Below, one piece after another: positions 41,043 through 50,610 of a stretch of 64,000 bases of DNA (within the stretch, counting starts at the first letter, position 1; each line of letters begins with the position of its first letter). Source of the stretch: Desulfatirhabdium butyrativorans DSM 18734. GTDB lineage: Bacteria > Desulfobacterota > Desulfobacteria > Desulfobacterales > Desulfatirhabdiaceae. The translations under genes were made by a program, and so were the position numbers. The DNA is taken from the NCBI RefSeq assembly GCF_000429925.1, contig NZ_KE386985.1, positions 347,739-411,738 on the forward strand. Direction: 5' to 3'. The notes under the pieces were generated by a model that searched no databases, was not told the origin of the DNA, and saw only the letters and a program-made list of their open reading frames with translations.

Positions 41043-42122
41043 ATGCTGTATCTTCTGCTGTATCCACTGGGCACGAACTTCACCATTTTCAATGTGTTCC
41101 GCTATATCACCTTCCGGACGATCTATGCGGGTCTGACCGCTTTTTTGATCTGCTTTCTTCTTGGGCCATGGTTCATCCAGAAACTCAAGGATCTTCAGGT
41201 ACGCCAGTATATCCGGCAAGAAGGACCGCAATCCCACCAAAAAAAGGCGGGCACGCCGACCATGGGGGGGACCCTGATCCTGACGAGCCTGACGATTTCG
41301 GTGCTGCTTTGGGGCAACCTCAAAAACGGGTATTTGTGGATCACCCTGTTCATTACGCTGACGACGGGGCTTGTCGGTTTCCTTGACGATTACCTGATGC
41401 TTGCCAGAAAGCAGAACAAGGGGCTATCGGCACGGAACAAGCTCGGATGCCAGACCCTCGTGGCGCTGCTGGGCAGCCTGCTGCTCTATTTTTATCCCGG
41501 CTTTTCGACGGAAATCACCTTCCCTTTCTTCAAACACACAACGGTCGATCTGGGGCTGGGCTATGTCCTGTTTGCCAGCCTGGTCATTGTGGCGGCTTCC
41601 AATGCCGTCAACCTCACCGACGGGCTCGACGGGCTGGCCATCGGCCCGATGATCGTGGCCAGTGTGACCTATATGGTTTTTGCCTATGTGACCGGTCATG
41701 CCCGGATTGCCGCTTACCTCCAGCTTGCCTATGTGCCCGGCGGCGGCGAGATGAGCGTTTTCTGCGGGGCGCTGGCAGGGTCAGGGCTGGGTTTTCTCTG
41801 GTTCAACGCCTATCCGGCTCAGGTTTTCATGGGTGATGTCGGATCGCTTTCCCTGGGCGCCGCCCTGGGCACCATCGCGGTCATCTGTAAACAGGAGATT
41901 CTGCTGGTTCTCGTTGGCGGTCTTTTCGTGATCGAAGCCTTGTCGGTCATTTTTCAGGTGGGTTATTTCAAGATGACCCACGGAAGACGCATTTTCCGGA
42001 TGGCCCCTTTGCATCATCATTTCGAACTCAAAGGCTGGCCGGAGCCCAAGGTCATTGTCCGTTTCTGGATCATTGCCATCGCTTTGGCGCTCGTCGCCAT
42101 CAGTACACTGAAAATCCGCTGA
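41043..42122 (+). CDS. mraY: Phospho-MurNAc-pentapeptide transferase MraY
   Basis: 359 residues with about ten hydrophobic helices. Conserved polar loops are [12 protein letters not shown] (about 66-77), FLDDYLM with the catalytic-type Asp pair (about 116-121), [10 protein letters not shown] (about 190-199) and [11 protein letters not shown] at the C-terminal side. It transfers phospho-MurNAc-pentapeptide to undecaprenyl phosphate to form lipid I. The start ATG 41043 follows GGAGGGATGAG. It is the last gene before the repeat element that separates it from murD. Confidence 0.95.
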   Translation: MLYLLLYPLGTNFTIFNVFRYITFRTIYAGLTAFLICFLLGPWFIQKLKDLQVRQYIRQEGPQSHQKKAGTPTMGGTLILTSLTISVLLWGNLKNGYLWITLFITLTTGLVGFLDDYLMLARKQNKGLSARNKLGCQTLVALLGSLLLYFYPGFSTEITFPFFKHTTVDLGLGYVLFASLVIVAASNAVNLTDGLDGLAIGPMIVASVTYMVFAYVTGHARIAAYLQLAYVPGGGEMSVFCGALAGSGLGFLWFNAYPAQVFMGDVGSLSLGAALGTIAVICKQEILLVLVGGLFVIEALSVIFQVGYFKMTHGRRIFRMAPLHHHFELKGWPEPKVIVRFWIIAIALALVAISTLKIR

Positions 42123-42135
42123 ACCGCGCAACTGC

Positions 42136-42267
42136 GTGGTGCCTGAACGGAAAACCCTGTTTGGGTTACAACCTGAGCCGGAGGGCAGACTGTTTCACGC
42201 TGTATCGCAAAATTGCCTGCCAACAGGCGGCGCGTTGCTCCAAATAGCGGTTTTTCGTCCAGCCACT
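42136..42267. repeat. Inverted-repeat element, copy 4, with ~45 bp insertion
   Basis: Left GTGGTGCCTGAACGGAAAAC and right GTTTTTCGTCCAGCCAC are imperfect reverse complements. The interior has the family words ACAACCTG and GGCGCGTTGCTCCAAATAGC, plus an extra AGGGCAGACTGTTTCACG-type segment also found in the decayed copy at 13.46-13.51 kb. It fills the whole mraY-murD gap inside the otherwise overlapping dcw cluster. Confidence 0.85.
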
Positions 42268-42281
42268 ACATGAAGGATGAC

Positions 42282-43790
42282 ATGGATTCTCCAGTTGATT
42301 TTCCAATTCACGGCCGGCATTTTGTCGTGGTGGGTCTTGGGCTGAGCGGGGTTGCCGTATGCCGGTTCCTGCTGGATAAAGGCGCGAGGCTCTATGCGAC
42401 GGATTTGTCCGCTGCGGATGGCATCCGCCAGGCGGCTCGGGAACTCCAGGCGCTGGGGGCGGAGATCGAACTGGGCAGCCATTCGGAGGCAAAATTTTGC
42501 TCGGCCGATGTCATCGTCCTCAGCCCGGGCGTTCCGCATGACCTCGCTCCGATCGAAGCGGCCCGCACGCGGGGCGTGCCCGTCATGGGCGAGATCGAAC
42601 TGGCAGCCCGGTTCGCGAATGCCCCGATTCTCGCCATTACCGGGACCAACGGCAAGACGACCGTCACGACGCTGATCGGCAACATGCTGCGCCGGTCCGG
42701 CAAGACGGTGTTTGTCGGGGGCAATATCGGTGATCCGCTGATCGGTTTTGTGAGTCGAAACGAAACGGCCGATTGGCTGGTTCTCGAAGTCAGCAGCTTC
42801 CAGCTCGATACCATCGGGAGCTTCCGGCCCCATATCGCCGTGCTGCTCAACATTACCGAAGACCATCTGGACCGGTATTCGGGCATGAGCGACTATGCCC
42901 GATCCAAGTTCCGGATTTTCGAAAATCAACGGCCGGACGACTGGGCCATCCTCAATGGGCAGGACCGCTACATTCGGGAGCTTGCCGGTACGATCCCGTC
43001 CCGCCGGTTGTGGTTCAACGTGGCGATAGCGGAAGGGGCATGCGTTTGCGAGGAGGGGATTTCCTGGATACTGCCTGATATTCCTACGGCAGTGGGCGGT
43101 GGGCAGTCGGCAGTCGGCAGTACCATCCCGGCCACTACCCTTCTTCGGGATGCAGCCTCGACTGCATGGGGGATTCCTGCGGAAGGGATGCGGCGGCAAA
43201 CTCGCCAGAAATCCGACGATCGGATGTTCCAAATTCCGGAAAAGGACATTCTGTTACCGGGGAGGCACAACCGCGAAAATGTCGCAGCCGCGATGATGGC
43301 CAGCCTGATTGCCGGGGCGACCGCGGAGGCTGTCCGGGAGGAAATCCGCTCTTTTCCCGGTCTGGGGCATCGGATCACGACGGTCGGGTGTGTGGACGGG
43401 GTCTGTTTCGTCGATGATTCCAAGGCGACCAATGTGGATGCCGTCATCCGGGCGCTCTCCTGTTTTTCGAAAAATGTCGTGCTGATTCTCGGCGGCAGGG
43501 ACAAGATGAGCCCGTTTCACCAGTTGCGGGATGCCGTTTCCGCTCATGTGCGTCTTGCCATAGTCCTGGGCGAGTCGGCACCGGCGATTGTGGAAGCCAT
43601 TGGCGATCTGGTTCCGGCCATTCGGGTTTCCAGCATGGAAGAGGCGGTAACGAAAGGGTTTCAAAACGCCAGATCCGGGGATGTGGTGTTGCTGTCTCCG
43701 GCTTGCTCCAGTTTCGACATGTTTACCAGTTATGCCCACAGGGGGCAGGTCTTTGCCGATGCTGTCAGGAGGCTTGCACATGATCGATGA
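42282..43790 (+). CDS. murD: UDP-MurNAc-L-alanine:D-glutamate ligase MurD with in-frame repeat insertion
   Basis: 502 residues. The N-terminal Rossmann start is VVVGLGLSGVAVCRF, the ATP loop TGTNGKTT lies at about 120-127, then ITEDHLDRY, LPGRHNRENVAAA, DDSKATNVDA and LSPACSSFDMF at the C-terminus, all MurD. It is about 40-45 residues longer than usual. The surplus (about residues 268-308, bases 43083-43200) is translated from intergenic-type repeats: four GGCAGT/GGCGGT heptamers, then a reverse copy of the hairpin element. The insert sits just before the LPGRHN motif, in a surface loop region, and keeps the frame open, so the enzyme may still work. ATG 42282 has GAAGGA upstream; ATG 42270 is the alternative. 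Confidence 0.92.
   Translation: MDSPVDFPIHGRHFVVVGLGLSGVAVCRFLLDKGARLYATDLSAADGIRQAARELQALGAEIELGSHSEAKFCSADVIVLSPGVPHDLAPIEAARTRGVPVMGEIELAARFANAPILAITGTNGKTTVTTLIGNMLRRSGKTVFVGGNIGDPLIGFVSRNETADWLVLEVSSFQLDTIGSFRPHIAVLLNITEDHLDRYSGMSDYARSKFRIFENQRPDDWAILNGQDRYIRELAGTIPSRRLWFNVAIAEGACVCEEGISWILPDIPTAVGGGQSAVGSTIPATTLLRDAASTAWGIPAEGMRRQTRQKSDDRMFQIPEKDILLPGRHNRENVAAAMMASLIAGATAEAVREEIRSFPGLGHRITTVGCVDGVCFVDDSKATNVDAVIRALSCFSKNVVLILGGRDKMSPFHQLRDAVSAHVRLAIVLGESAPAIVEAIGDLVPAIRVSSMEEAVTKGFQNARSGDVVLLSPACSSFDMFTSYAHRGQVFADAVRRLAHDR
43083..43200 (+). repeat. Dispersed repeat inserted in frame within murD
   Basis: GTGGGCGGTGGGCAGTCGGC and further CGGCAGT units (43088-43121) match the heptamer strings at 25334-25360 and 54126-54151. 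GGATGCAGCCTCGACTGCAT and GGGGGATTCCTGCGGAAG (about 43150-43190) match the reverse complement of the hairpin element at 2766-2822. Together they replace nothing recognisable in MurD and add roughly 40 codons. Confidence 0.85.
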
Positions 43791-44913
43791 TTTTCGCAAT
43801 CGCTATCGCCTGGTCCGCCAGCGGTACCGCTATGAGCTTCTTCTGATTCTGCCGACGATCGGCCTGGTGGGATTCGGCCTGATCATGATCTACAGCGCCA
43901 GTTACCCCATTGCCGAGGCCAAAAAGCTTCCGGAGGCGATCTATGCATTCAAGCAGGTCATTTTTCTGGTGATCGGTTTCTGCGGGCTCTTCTGCGCCTA
44001 CAAGGCGCCGGTGGCGCTTTCACCGAAAGTGATCTACACCTTGCTGATTGTCTCCATCCTGATGCTGATCGCCGTCAAATTTACCCCCCTCGGATTTGCT
44101 GCAGGAGGGGCCAAGCGCTGGTTCCGGCTGGGGCCGCTTTCCTTTCAGCCATCGGAGTTTGCGAGGATTGTTCTGATCATGTTCCTTGCCTATTCGCTGA
44201 GCCGAAAGGCGGAGCGGGTCCGCGAATGTCTGATCGGCTTTTTACCCCATGCCCTGATTTTGGGTGTGTTCGCGGGCCTGATCGCCATAGAGCCCGATTT
44301 CGGCTCCACGCTGATTCTGGTCATGCTGGTCTGGGCCATGCTCTTCTTTGCCGGTATACCGTTGATCCATCTGTTGATTCCCGCCATTCCGCTGGTACCG
44401 GGTCTGGTCCTCTACCTGGTTTCCAAACCCTACCGCATGCAGCGGCTATGGGCCTATCTCGATCCCTGGGCCTATGCTTCGAGCTGGGGATACCAGCCCA
44501 TTCATTCCCAGATGGCTTTCGGCACGGGCGGGCTCACCGGATCGGGGCTCGGAGAGAGCATCCTCAAACTCTATTACCTGCCCGAGCCCCATACCGATTT
44601 CATCATTTCCATCATCGGTGAAGAATTCGGTTTCATTGGGGTTACCGCAGTAGTGGCCTGCTATGTCATCATCCTGGTTACTGGAATCTCCATCGCGGTT
44701 AACGCCAAAACACTTCGGGCAAGTCTTCTGGCCACCGGGCTGGTCCTGTCCCTGACGATCCAGATTTTCTTCAATCTCGGTGTCGCCTTGTGTCTGCTGC
44801 CCACCAAGGGACTTCCCCTGCCCCTGCTGAGCTACGGCGGCAGCTCGCTCATCTTTTCGATGATTTCCATCGGCATACTGATGGCCATCGCACGGGAGAC
44901 GACACGGTGCTGA
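43780..44913 (+). CDS. ftsW: Septal peptidoglycan glycosyltransferase FtsW
   Basis: 377 residues with about ten membrane helices. SEDS-family landmarks are GLIMIYSAS in the first helix region, GGAKRWFRLGPLSFQPSEFAR (split, about 108-128), IEPDFGSTLIL (Asp in the catalytic region) and near the end LPLPLLSYGGSSLIFSM. FtsW rather than RodA is favoured by its position in the dcw cluster. It polymerises glycan strands for septum formation with FtsI. Its start overlaps the end of murD by 11 bases and its end overlaps murG by 7. Confidence 0.94.
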   Translation: MIDDFRNRYRLVRQRYRYELLLILPTIGLVGFGLIMIYSASYPIAEAKKLPEAIYAFKQVIFLVIGFCGLFCAYKAPVALSPKVIYTLLIVSILMLIAVKFTPLGFAAGGAKRWFRLGPLSFQPSEFARIVLIMFLAYSLSRKAERVRECLIGFLPHALILGVFAGLIAIEPDFGSTLILVMLVWAMLFFAGIPLIHLLIPAIPLVPGLVLYLVSKPYRMQRLWAYLDPWAYASSWGYQPIHSQMAFGTGGLTGSGLGESILKLYYLPEPHTDFIISIIGEEFGFIGVTAVVACYVIILVTGISIAVNAKTLRASLLATGLVLSLTIQIFFNLGVALCLLPTKGLPLPLLSYGGSSLIFSMISIGILMAIARETTRC

Positions 44914-46034
44914 GGCACGAAACGGGGATCGGCGGAGAGCCGCATCCATGTCCGCGGATCGTTCTTGCGGGAGGCGGAACCGGGGGGCATTTGTTTCCCG
45001 GCATTGCCATTGCGGAGGCGTTTCAGGAAAGGTATCCGCAGTGCGCCGTCTGCTTCATCAGTGTCGGTACACGGATCGAACGGGACGCGCTGCGTCTTGC
45101 CGGATTTCCGCTTCGTCTCATTCGTTCGAAGGGACTCAAGGGCAAGGGGTTTGGCGCGCAACTGCAAAGTCTTGCCGAAATCCCGGTCGGCGTGGCCCAA
45201 TCCATTGCGATTCTACGTGAATTCCGACCCGATGTCGTGATCGGTGTTGGCGGATATGCTTCCGGCCCGGTATGCCTGGCCGCCTGGTTGCTCGGCATTC
45301 CCCTCGTCCTTCACGAACAGAATCGGGCGTGCGGATTGACCAATCGTCTCCTGAAGCCCATCGCTCGGCGCCTGTATGTTTCCTTCCCGTTTTCGGGCAA
45401 ATCGTGCTCCCGCGTCCGGCTGACCGGGAATCCGGTGCGCGCGGGATTTCTCCGGGGAAACGGGAAGCGGGGGGCGCATTCGGGTTTTACGGTTTTGGTA
45501 TGCGGCGGAAGCCAGGGGGCGCATGCCATCAATCAGGCCGTGCTCGATGCAATGGACCGGATCGGCGACCGGATCCGGCTTATCCATCAAACGGGAATTC
45601 TTGACGAAACCCATGTAAAAGCGCATTATTGTCAAACACGCCTGCAGGCGACGGTTTCGGCTTTCATCACGGACATGGCCGCGGCTTATGCGAAAAGCGA
45701 TCTGGTGGTCTGCAGGGCGGGGGCCACGACGATCGCCGAAATTACGGTTTCGGGAAAACCGGCCATCTTCATTCCATTCCCCCATGCAACGGGAGATCAC
45801 CAGATGGCGAACGCCATGGCGCTGGTCGATGCCGGCGCAGCCGAATGCATCCCGGAGAAAGCGCTCAGCGGCGAAAATCTGGCCAGGCGTATTGTCTATC
45901 TGATGGAACATCCTGAAGTGCTTGACGCAATGGCTTCGGCATCCCGGAGCCTGGGGCGGCCGGAGGCTGCCCAGGTGATCGTCGATGATGTGATGGGGAT
46001 GCTCATTCCATTTTGCGAGACCACCAACCATTGA
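44907..46034 (+). CDS. murG: UDP-GlcNAc:lipid I N-acetylglucosaminyltransferase MurG
   Basis: 375 residues. The N-terminal glycine-rich loop IVLAGGGTGGHLFPGIAIA (about 18-36) is the MurG hallmark. GVGGYASGPVCLAAWLLGIP (about 112), LHEQNRACGLTNR, GGSQGAHAIN (about 202) and the donor-binding FITDMAAAYAKSDLVVCRAGATTIAE with HATGDHQMANA follow. It makes lipid II on the inner face of the membrane. The start is GTG 44907, seven bases inside ftsW; no ATG gives the complete glycine-rich loop without running far into ftsW. Confidence 0.95.
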   Translation: MLRHETGIGGEPHPCPRIVLAGGGTGGHLFPGIAIAEAFQERYPQCAVCFISVGTRIERDALRLAGFPLRLIRSKGLKGKGFGAQLQSLAEIPVGVAQSIAILREFRPDVVIGVGGYASGPVCLAAWLLGIPLVLHEQNRACGLTNRLLKPIARRLYVSFPFSGKSCSRVRLTGNPVRAGFLRGNGKRGAHSGFTVLVCGGSQGAHAINQAVLDAMDRIGDRIRLIHQTGILDETHVKAHYCQTRLQATVSAFITDMAAAYAKSDLVVCRAGATTIAEITVSGKPAIFIPFPHATGDHQMANAMALVDAGAAECIPEKALSGENLARRIVYLMEHPEVLDAMASASRSLGRPEAAQVIVDDVMGMLIPFCETTNH

Positions 46035-46083
46035 AGGGGATGAACGGGTCGCAGCCTTCGGGTGTTGCGGCATTTTCGGGAAA

Positions 46084-47478
46084 GTGTCATTCGTGTATCA
46101 GAAATCGTATCACATTCACTTCGTCGGTATCGGCGGCATCGGAATGAGCGGCATTGCCGAGCTGCTCCTGAACCTGGGATACCGGGTATCGGGCTCGGAT
46201 GCCGTTGCATCGGATATCACCGAAAATCTCAAGCGACTGGGAGGCTCGGTGTTTCTGGGGCACAGGCCGGAGCATGTCGAAGGAGCGGATGTCGTCGTGA
46301 TCTCATCCGCCATTGCTAAAGACAATCCGGAGCTGGTTTCGGCGCGCCAGGCATCCATCCCCGTGATTCCGAGGGCGGAGATGCTCGCCGAGCTCATGCG
46401 GCTCAAGTTCAGCGTGGCGGTTGCCGGTGCTCACGGGAAAACATCCACCACATCGCTGGTGGCGGCCGTTCTGGCTGCGGGGGGATATGATCCGACCGTG
46501 GTCATCGGCGGCAGGCTCCGCAGCATCGGGAAAAACGCCGTCCTGGGCCAGGGGGATTTTATCGTGGCCGAAGCGGACGAGAGTGATGGCTCGTTTTTGA
46601 AATATTCTCCGAGCATCGCCGTCGTTACCAATATCGATCGGGAACATCTCGATTTCTATCGGGATATGGATCATATCCAGACGTCTTTTCTCGAATTCAT
46701 CGATCGTGTGCCTTTTTATGGTCTTGCCGTTGTTTGCCTGGACAACGAGGGTATCCAGAACATTCTGCCCAGAATTCAAAAGCGGCTGATCACCTACGGA
46801 ACCAATCCTCAGGCCGATTTCTCGGCGAGAAAAATCGTTTCCGAAGGTCTGAAAACGCGTTTTCAGGTCGATTTTCGAGGCAAAACGCTGGGGCAGTTCG
46901 TTCTGAGCCTGCCGGGAAAGCACAACGTGACCAATGCGATGGCCAGCATTGCCGTCGGTATGGAACTGGGCATCGGATGCGATGTGTTGCAGGATGCCCT
47001 GGGCCAGGTGCAGGGGGTCCAGCGAAGGCTCGAGATCAAGGGGGAAGCCGCTGGCGTCACCATCGTGGATGACTACGGTCATCATCCGACGGAGATTCGA
47101 ACCACACTCGATACGCTGCGCACCTGCTGGCCGGAGCGGCGCGCCATCGTCGTGTTTCAGCCCCATCGCTATACCCGGACCCAGGCCCTTTTCGACGAGT
47201 TTTCCCGAAGCTTCTATCTTTCGGATGTCCTGCTCGTTCTCCCGATTTATCCGGCAGGGGAAAAGCCCATCGATGGCGTACATGCCAGGGATCTTGCCGC
47301 AAGCATTCTGGACCATGGCCACCGCAACGTACGCTATGTCGAGCAGGCGGCCGATGCGGTTGCGGATCTTTGCGAGATCGTCAGGTCGGATGATATCGTC
47401 TTGACCCTGGGGGCCGGCGATGTCTGGAAGATCGGCGAGGCACTGCTTGCTGCCTTGCAACAGCAGGAAAAACGGTAA
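46084..47478 (+). CDS. murC: UDP-N-acetylmuramate:L-alanine ligase MurC
   Basis: 464 residues. It starts with HFVGIGGIGMSGIAELL (about 12-28), the UMP-binding glycine loop. The ATP loop is AGAHGKTSTTS (about 116-126), followed by AEADESDGSF, NIDREHLDFY and DDYGHHPTEI, which are MurC-specific. It begins the peptide stem by adding L-alanine. GTG 46084 opens the frame after GGGAAA; GTG 46093 is equally possible. It lies 49 bp after murG and 8 bp before murB. Confidence 0.94.
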   Translation: MSFVYQKSYHIHFVGIGGIGMSGIAELLLNLGYRVSGSDAVASDITENLKRLGGSVFLGHRPEHVEGADVVVISSAIAKDNPELVSARQASIPVIPRAEMLAELMRLKFSVAVAGAHGKTSTTSLVAAVLAAGGYDPTVVIGGRLRSIGKNAVLGQGDFIVAEADESDGSFLKYSPSIAVVTNIDREHLDFYRDMDHIQTSFLEFIDRVPFYGLAVVCLDNEGIQNILPRIQKRLITYGTNPQADFSARKIVSEGLKTRFQVDFRGKTLGQFVLSLPGKHNVTNAMASIAVGMELGIGCDVLQDALGQVQGVQRRLEIKGEAAGVTIVDDYGHHPTEIRTTLDTLRTCWPERRAIVVFQPHRYTRTQALFDEFSRSFYLSDVLLVLPIYPAGEKPIDGVHARDLAASILDHGHRNVRYVEQAADAVADLCEIVRSDDIVLTLGAGDVWKIGEALLAALQQQEKR

Positions 47479-47486
47479 ATTCTTCT

Positions 47487-48458
47487 GTGATACGCGAGCG
47501 GGACAAAGCATGGTTGATCCGCTGTACGGAAGGCAGGGTCCGATTCGATGAGCCGATGGCGCGGCATACAAGCTTCCGGGTGGGAGGGCCAGCCGCCGTT
47601 TTCCTGGAGCCCAGGTCGCTGGATGAGCTGGCTATGCTATTGCGAGGGCTGTATGATCGCGACATTCCGGTTTTCGTTCTCGGCGGAGGCTCCAATGTAC
47701 TTGTCTGGGATCGGGGGATTGCCGGGGCGCTCATCCGGCTCCGGTTCTGTGAACCGCATATCGGGGTGGCGGATTGCGCCGACGGAAGGATTCGGATCGT
47801 TGCGGGTGCAGGGGCAAGCCTTCCTGCGCTGTGTCGATTGGCCATCCGTCGGGGTTGCAAGGGGCTGAATCGATTGATCGGCATCCCGGGGAGTGTCGGG
47901 GGTGCATTGGCGGGAAATGCCGGCGGCGCCCAAGGCTGGATTTCCGATGTCGTGGAATCGATCTCGCTGTTGACGACATCGGGAAAGATTGTCCGGGAAA
48001 GCGCCGGGCGATTCGGCTGGGCCTACCGCGGCATGCATTGGCCGCAAACGCCTCAGTACCAAGACGATAAGCCGGTGTGCATCGTTTCGGCCGAATTCGT
48101 TCTCGAGCCGGACGATCCTGAACGGCTGCGAGCGGAAGCCATCGAATTGTTAGACCGGCGCAAGCGTTCACAACCGATCGGTCAGGCAAGTGCCGGCTGT
48201 ATCTTCAAAAATCCGCCAACCGGACCCTCAGCGGGTTATCTGATCGATCGGGCCGGGTTGAAGGGCTTGCGAATCGGAGGAGCAGAAATCTCCCGGGTTC
48301 ATGCGAATTTTATCGTCAATGTCGCAAATGCCTGTGCAGCGGATATTTCCGGGCTCATCGATCTCGTACGAAATCGCGTGATGGAGCGATGGGGGGTTTG
48401 TCTGGAAAATGAAATCATTGTGCTGCGGCAGCGGCCGAACCCTTTTCATCGCGAATGA
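47487..48458 (+). CDS. murB: UDP-N-acetylenolpyruvoylglucosamine reductase MurB
   Basis: 323 residues. FAD-binding segments are HTSFRVGGPAAVFLEP (about 27-42), VLGGGSNVLVWD (about 62-73) and GIPGSVGGALAGNAGG (about 131-146). The proton donor is Ser in SAGCIFKNP at about 234-242. It reduces UDP-enolpyruvyl-GlcNAc to UDP-MurNAc. The start codon is GTG 47487, 8 bp after murC. MurB is not always in dcw clusters but is common there between murC and ftsQ. Confidence 0.94.
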   Translation: MIRERDKAWLIRCTEGRVRFDEPMARHTSFRVGGPAAVFLEPRSLDELAMLLRGLYDRDIPVFVLGGGSNVLVWDRGIAGALIRLRFCEPHIGVADCADGRIRIVAGAGASLPALCRLAIRRGCKGLNRLIGIPGSVGGALAGNAGGAQGWISDVVESISLLTTSGKIVRESAGRFGWAYRGMHWPQTPQYQDDKPVCIVSAEFVLEPDDPERLRAEAIELLDRRKRSQPIGQASAGCIFKNPPTGPSAGYLIDRAGLKGLRIGGAEISRVHANFIVNVANACAADISGLIDLVRNRVMERWGVCLENEIIVLRQRPNPFHRE

Positions 48459-48467
48459 AATACCGAA

Positions 48468-49316
48468 ATGCCGTTTCGCCCCAGAAGAGATTCCACCTTC
48501 CTGCGTCAGCGCCGAGCCTTGCGATGGAGGGCTTTCCGCATATTCTGCTGGCGTTGCGCCGGATGGCTCCTGCTGGCCTTGTTCCTGGTGGCGATACATG
48601 ACGTTTTCGTTCAATGGGACCGCTACAATGTTCGGGAAATCGATATTTCGGGGAATCGGCTGATCGGAAGGGAAGAAGTGCTGGATGTGACCGGACTGAA
48701 GGGGCGGATCAATGTGTTTCGGGTGAATCCCTTTCTGCTGGCCAAACGGTTGCGGGATGATCCGCGAATCAAGTCGGCCGACGTATCGATCAACTGGCCG
48801 GATCGAATCCGAATCCGGATTGTTGAAAGAACCCCGCTGGCCATCATCCGCATGGATCCACCGGTCATGATCGATGTGGAAGGGGCCTGTTTTCAGGCTT
48901 CGCAGAAGCCTTCCCAAAGAAGCCTTCCCGAAATAGAGGGGCTGGCCCCCTCGGATTTCCCGGGGCCGGGAACGCCTGCTACCGAGGCTTACCAGGAAAC
49001 CATGAATGCGCTGATCGCGTGGACGCAGGAAAACGTTTACCTGACGTTTGAGAACATCGATCGTATCCGGGTCGACCCCGATATCGGGTTGACCGTGATC
49101 CCGAAACAGGCGATTTCGGGTTTGAACGTTGGGCAGATCCGTGTCGGCTATCACTTCTATTCCGAGAAATCGGCTATGCTGGAACACGTGATACGCTATA
49201 TGAATCAGATCCACATGAATCAGGCCATCGAATGGATTGATCTGACCGATATGAAACGAATTGTCCTCAAGCCTGCAGGCGCTGATTCCGCCGAAGCTTT
49301 TCGTAAGGAGAAATGA
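48468..49316 (+). CDS. ftsQ: Cell division protein FtsQ
   Basis: 282 residues. Arg-rich cytoplasmic N-terminus (about 1-30), one membrane helix CAGWLLLALFLVAIHDVFV and a POTRA domain (VREIDISGNRLIGREEVLDV, about 55-75). An FtsQ/DivIB domain follows, with INWPDRIRIRIVERTPLAII. It recruits FtsL/FtsB and the septal synthases from the periplasmic side. ATG 48468 is 9 bp after murB, and ftsA starts 4 bp after its stop. Confidence 0.93.
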   Translation: MPFRPRRDSTFLRQRRALRWRAFRIFCWRCAGWLLLALFLVAIHDVFVQWDRYNVREIDISGNRLIGREEVLDVTGLKGRINVFRVNPFLLAKRLRDDPRIKSADVSINWPDRIRIRIVERTPLAIIRMDPPVMIDVEGACFQASQKPSQRSLPEIEGLAPSDFPGPGTPATEAYQETMNALIAWTQENVYLTFENIDRIRVDPDIGLTVIPKQAISGLNVGQIRVGYHFYSEKSAMLEHVIRYMNQIHMNQAIEWIDLTDMKRIVLKPAGADSAEAFRKEK

Positions 49317-49320
49317 CGAG

Positions 49321-50553
49321 ATGCCCCGAAAAGAAAAACTGGTGGTTGGATTGGATATCGGCAGCACGAAGGTTTGTGCCATTGTCGGTGAGTGGCTCAA
49401 TGACGCCGTCAATATCGTGGGAATCGGCACGAGTCCATCCAACGGGTTGAAACGCGGTGTGGTCATCAATATGGAATCCACGGTGGAATCCATCAAACGG
49501 GCCGTAGAAGAAGCCGAAACGATGGCGGGCCATGAAATCACATCGGTGTATGTAGGCATTACAGGGACCCATATCCAGGGGAGCAACACCCGGGGAGTCA
49601 TCAATGTACGGGGCGGAGAGGTGACTCCGGAGGATATCAAGCGGGTTCAGGATCAGGGAAGGCCATCCGTTATCCAGCCGGATCGATACATGGTTCATAT
49701 CCTGCCGCAGGAATATACCGTAGACCGTCAGGACGGAATCTTCAATCCGATCGGCATGCAGGGTGCGCAGCTCGAGGCAAAGCTGCATATCGTTACGGGT
49801 TCGGCTGCAACGGTGAACAACATCATCCGCTGTGTGCAGCTTGCCGGGCTGGATGTCGAGAACATCGTTCTCGAATCGCTTTCTTCGGCCATGGCGGTCC
49901 TGACGGAGGAAGAAAAGGAGCAGGGGGTCCTGTTGATCGACATCGGTGGCGGAACGACGGACATGGCGGCCTATTCCGGCAAGAATATCCGCTATACCTA
50001 TGTGCTTCCTGTCGGCGGGTATAACTTCACCTACGACATTTCCATGGGGCTGAGAATCCCGTTTACCGAGGCGGAAAAGCTCAAAATTGAACATGGCACG
50101 TGCTTGGTGCAGGAAGTCAAACCATCCGAAACCATCGAGATCAAATCGTTCGGTACGAATAAAGTTCGAACGATCGAGCGGGATATTCTGGTCGATATTC
50201 TCAATCTGCGCATGGAGGAACTTTTTCGCCTGCTGCTGAAAAACCTCAAGCAAAACGGGTTCGGCCATTTGCTCAACAATTGTTCCGGGATCGTGCTGAC
50301 CGGAGGAGGCGCCCTGCTGGATGGCGCCGTGGAGATAGCAGGTGATGTTTTCGGGCTTCCGGCCCGCGTTGGAGAACCTCACAACATTGTCGGACTTGCG
50401 GATGTGGTGGGTACGCCGATGCATGCCACCGGTGTCGGGCTGGTGCTCTACGGCCTCGAGCATCCGAATGGGAAGTCTTTCAAAGCGAAAGACGGCAACA
50501 TGCTGGGTAAAATTCTGGAGCGGATGAAATCCTGGTTTAAAGAAGTGATTTGA
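49321..50553 (+). CDS. ftsA: Cell division protein FtsA
   Basis: 410 residues of the actin-like fold. Phosphate loops are GLDIGSTKVCAIVGE (about 10-24) and LLIDIGGGTTDMA (about 204-216), with ITGTHIQGSN in the 1C subdomain. The C-terminal amphipathic helix ILERMKSWFKEVI is the expected membrane-targeting sequence. It tethers FtsZ filaments to the membrane. AAGGAG lies upstream of ATG 49321, inside the end of ftsQ. Confidence 0.95.
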   Translation: MPRKEKLVVGLDIGSTKVCAIVGEWLNDAVNIVGIGTSPSNGLKRGVVINMESTVESIKRAVEEAETMAGHEITSVYVGITGTHIQGSNTRGVINVRGGEVTPEDIKRVQDQGRPSVIQPDRYMVHILPQEYTVDRQDGIFNPIGMQGAQLEAKLHIVTGSAATVNNIIRCVQLAGLDVENIVLESLSSAMAVLTEEEKEQGVLLIDIGGGTTDMAAYSGKNIRYTYVLPVGGYNFTYDISMGLRIPFTEAEKLKIEHGTCLVQEVKPSETIEIKSFGTNKVRTIERDILVDILNLRMEELFRLLLKNLKQNGFGHLLNNCSGIVLTGGGALLDGAVEIAGDVFGLPARVGEPHNIVGLADVVGTPMHATGVGLVLYGLEHPNGKSFKAKDGNMLGKILERMKSWFKEVI

Positions 50554-50610
50554 ACAGGGCTGGGGTTTTTTCGGGATAGGACAAATGAAACATGGGGAGG
50601 GCTATCGATC

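Noticed and set aside
42282-43790. murD as a pseudogene because of the repeat insertion
   Set aside because: The insertion keeps the frame, all Mur ligase motifs are present on both sides, and the gene is essential with no second copy in view.
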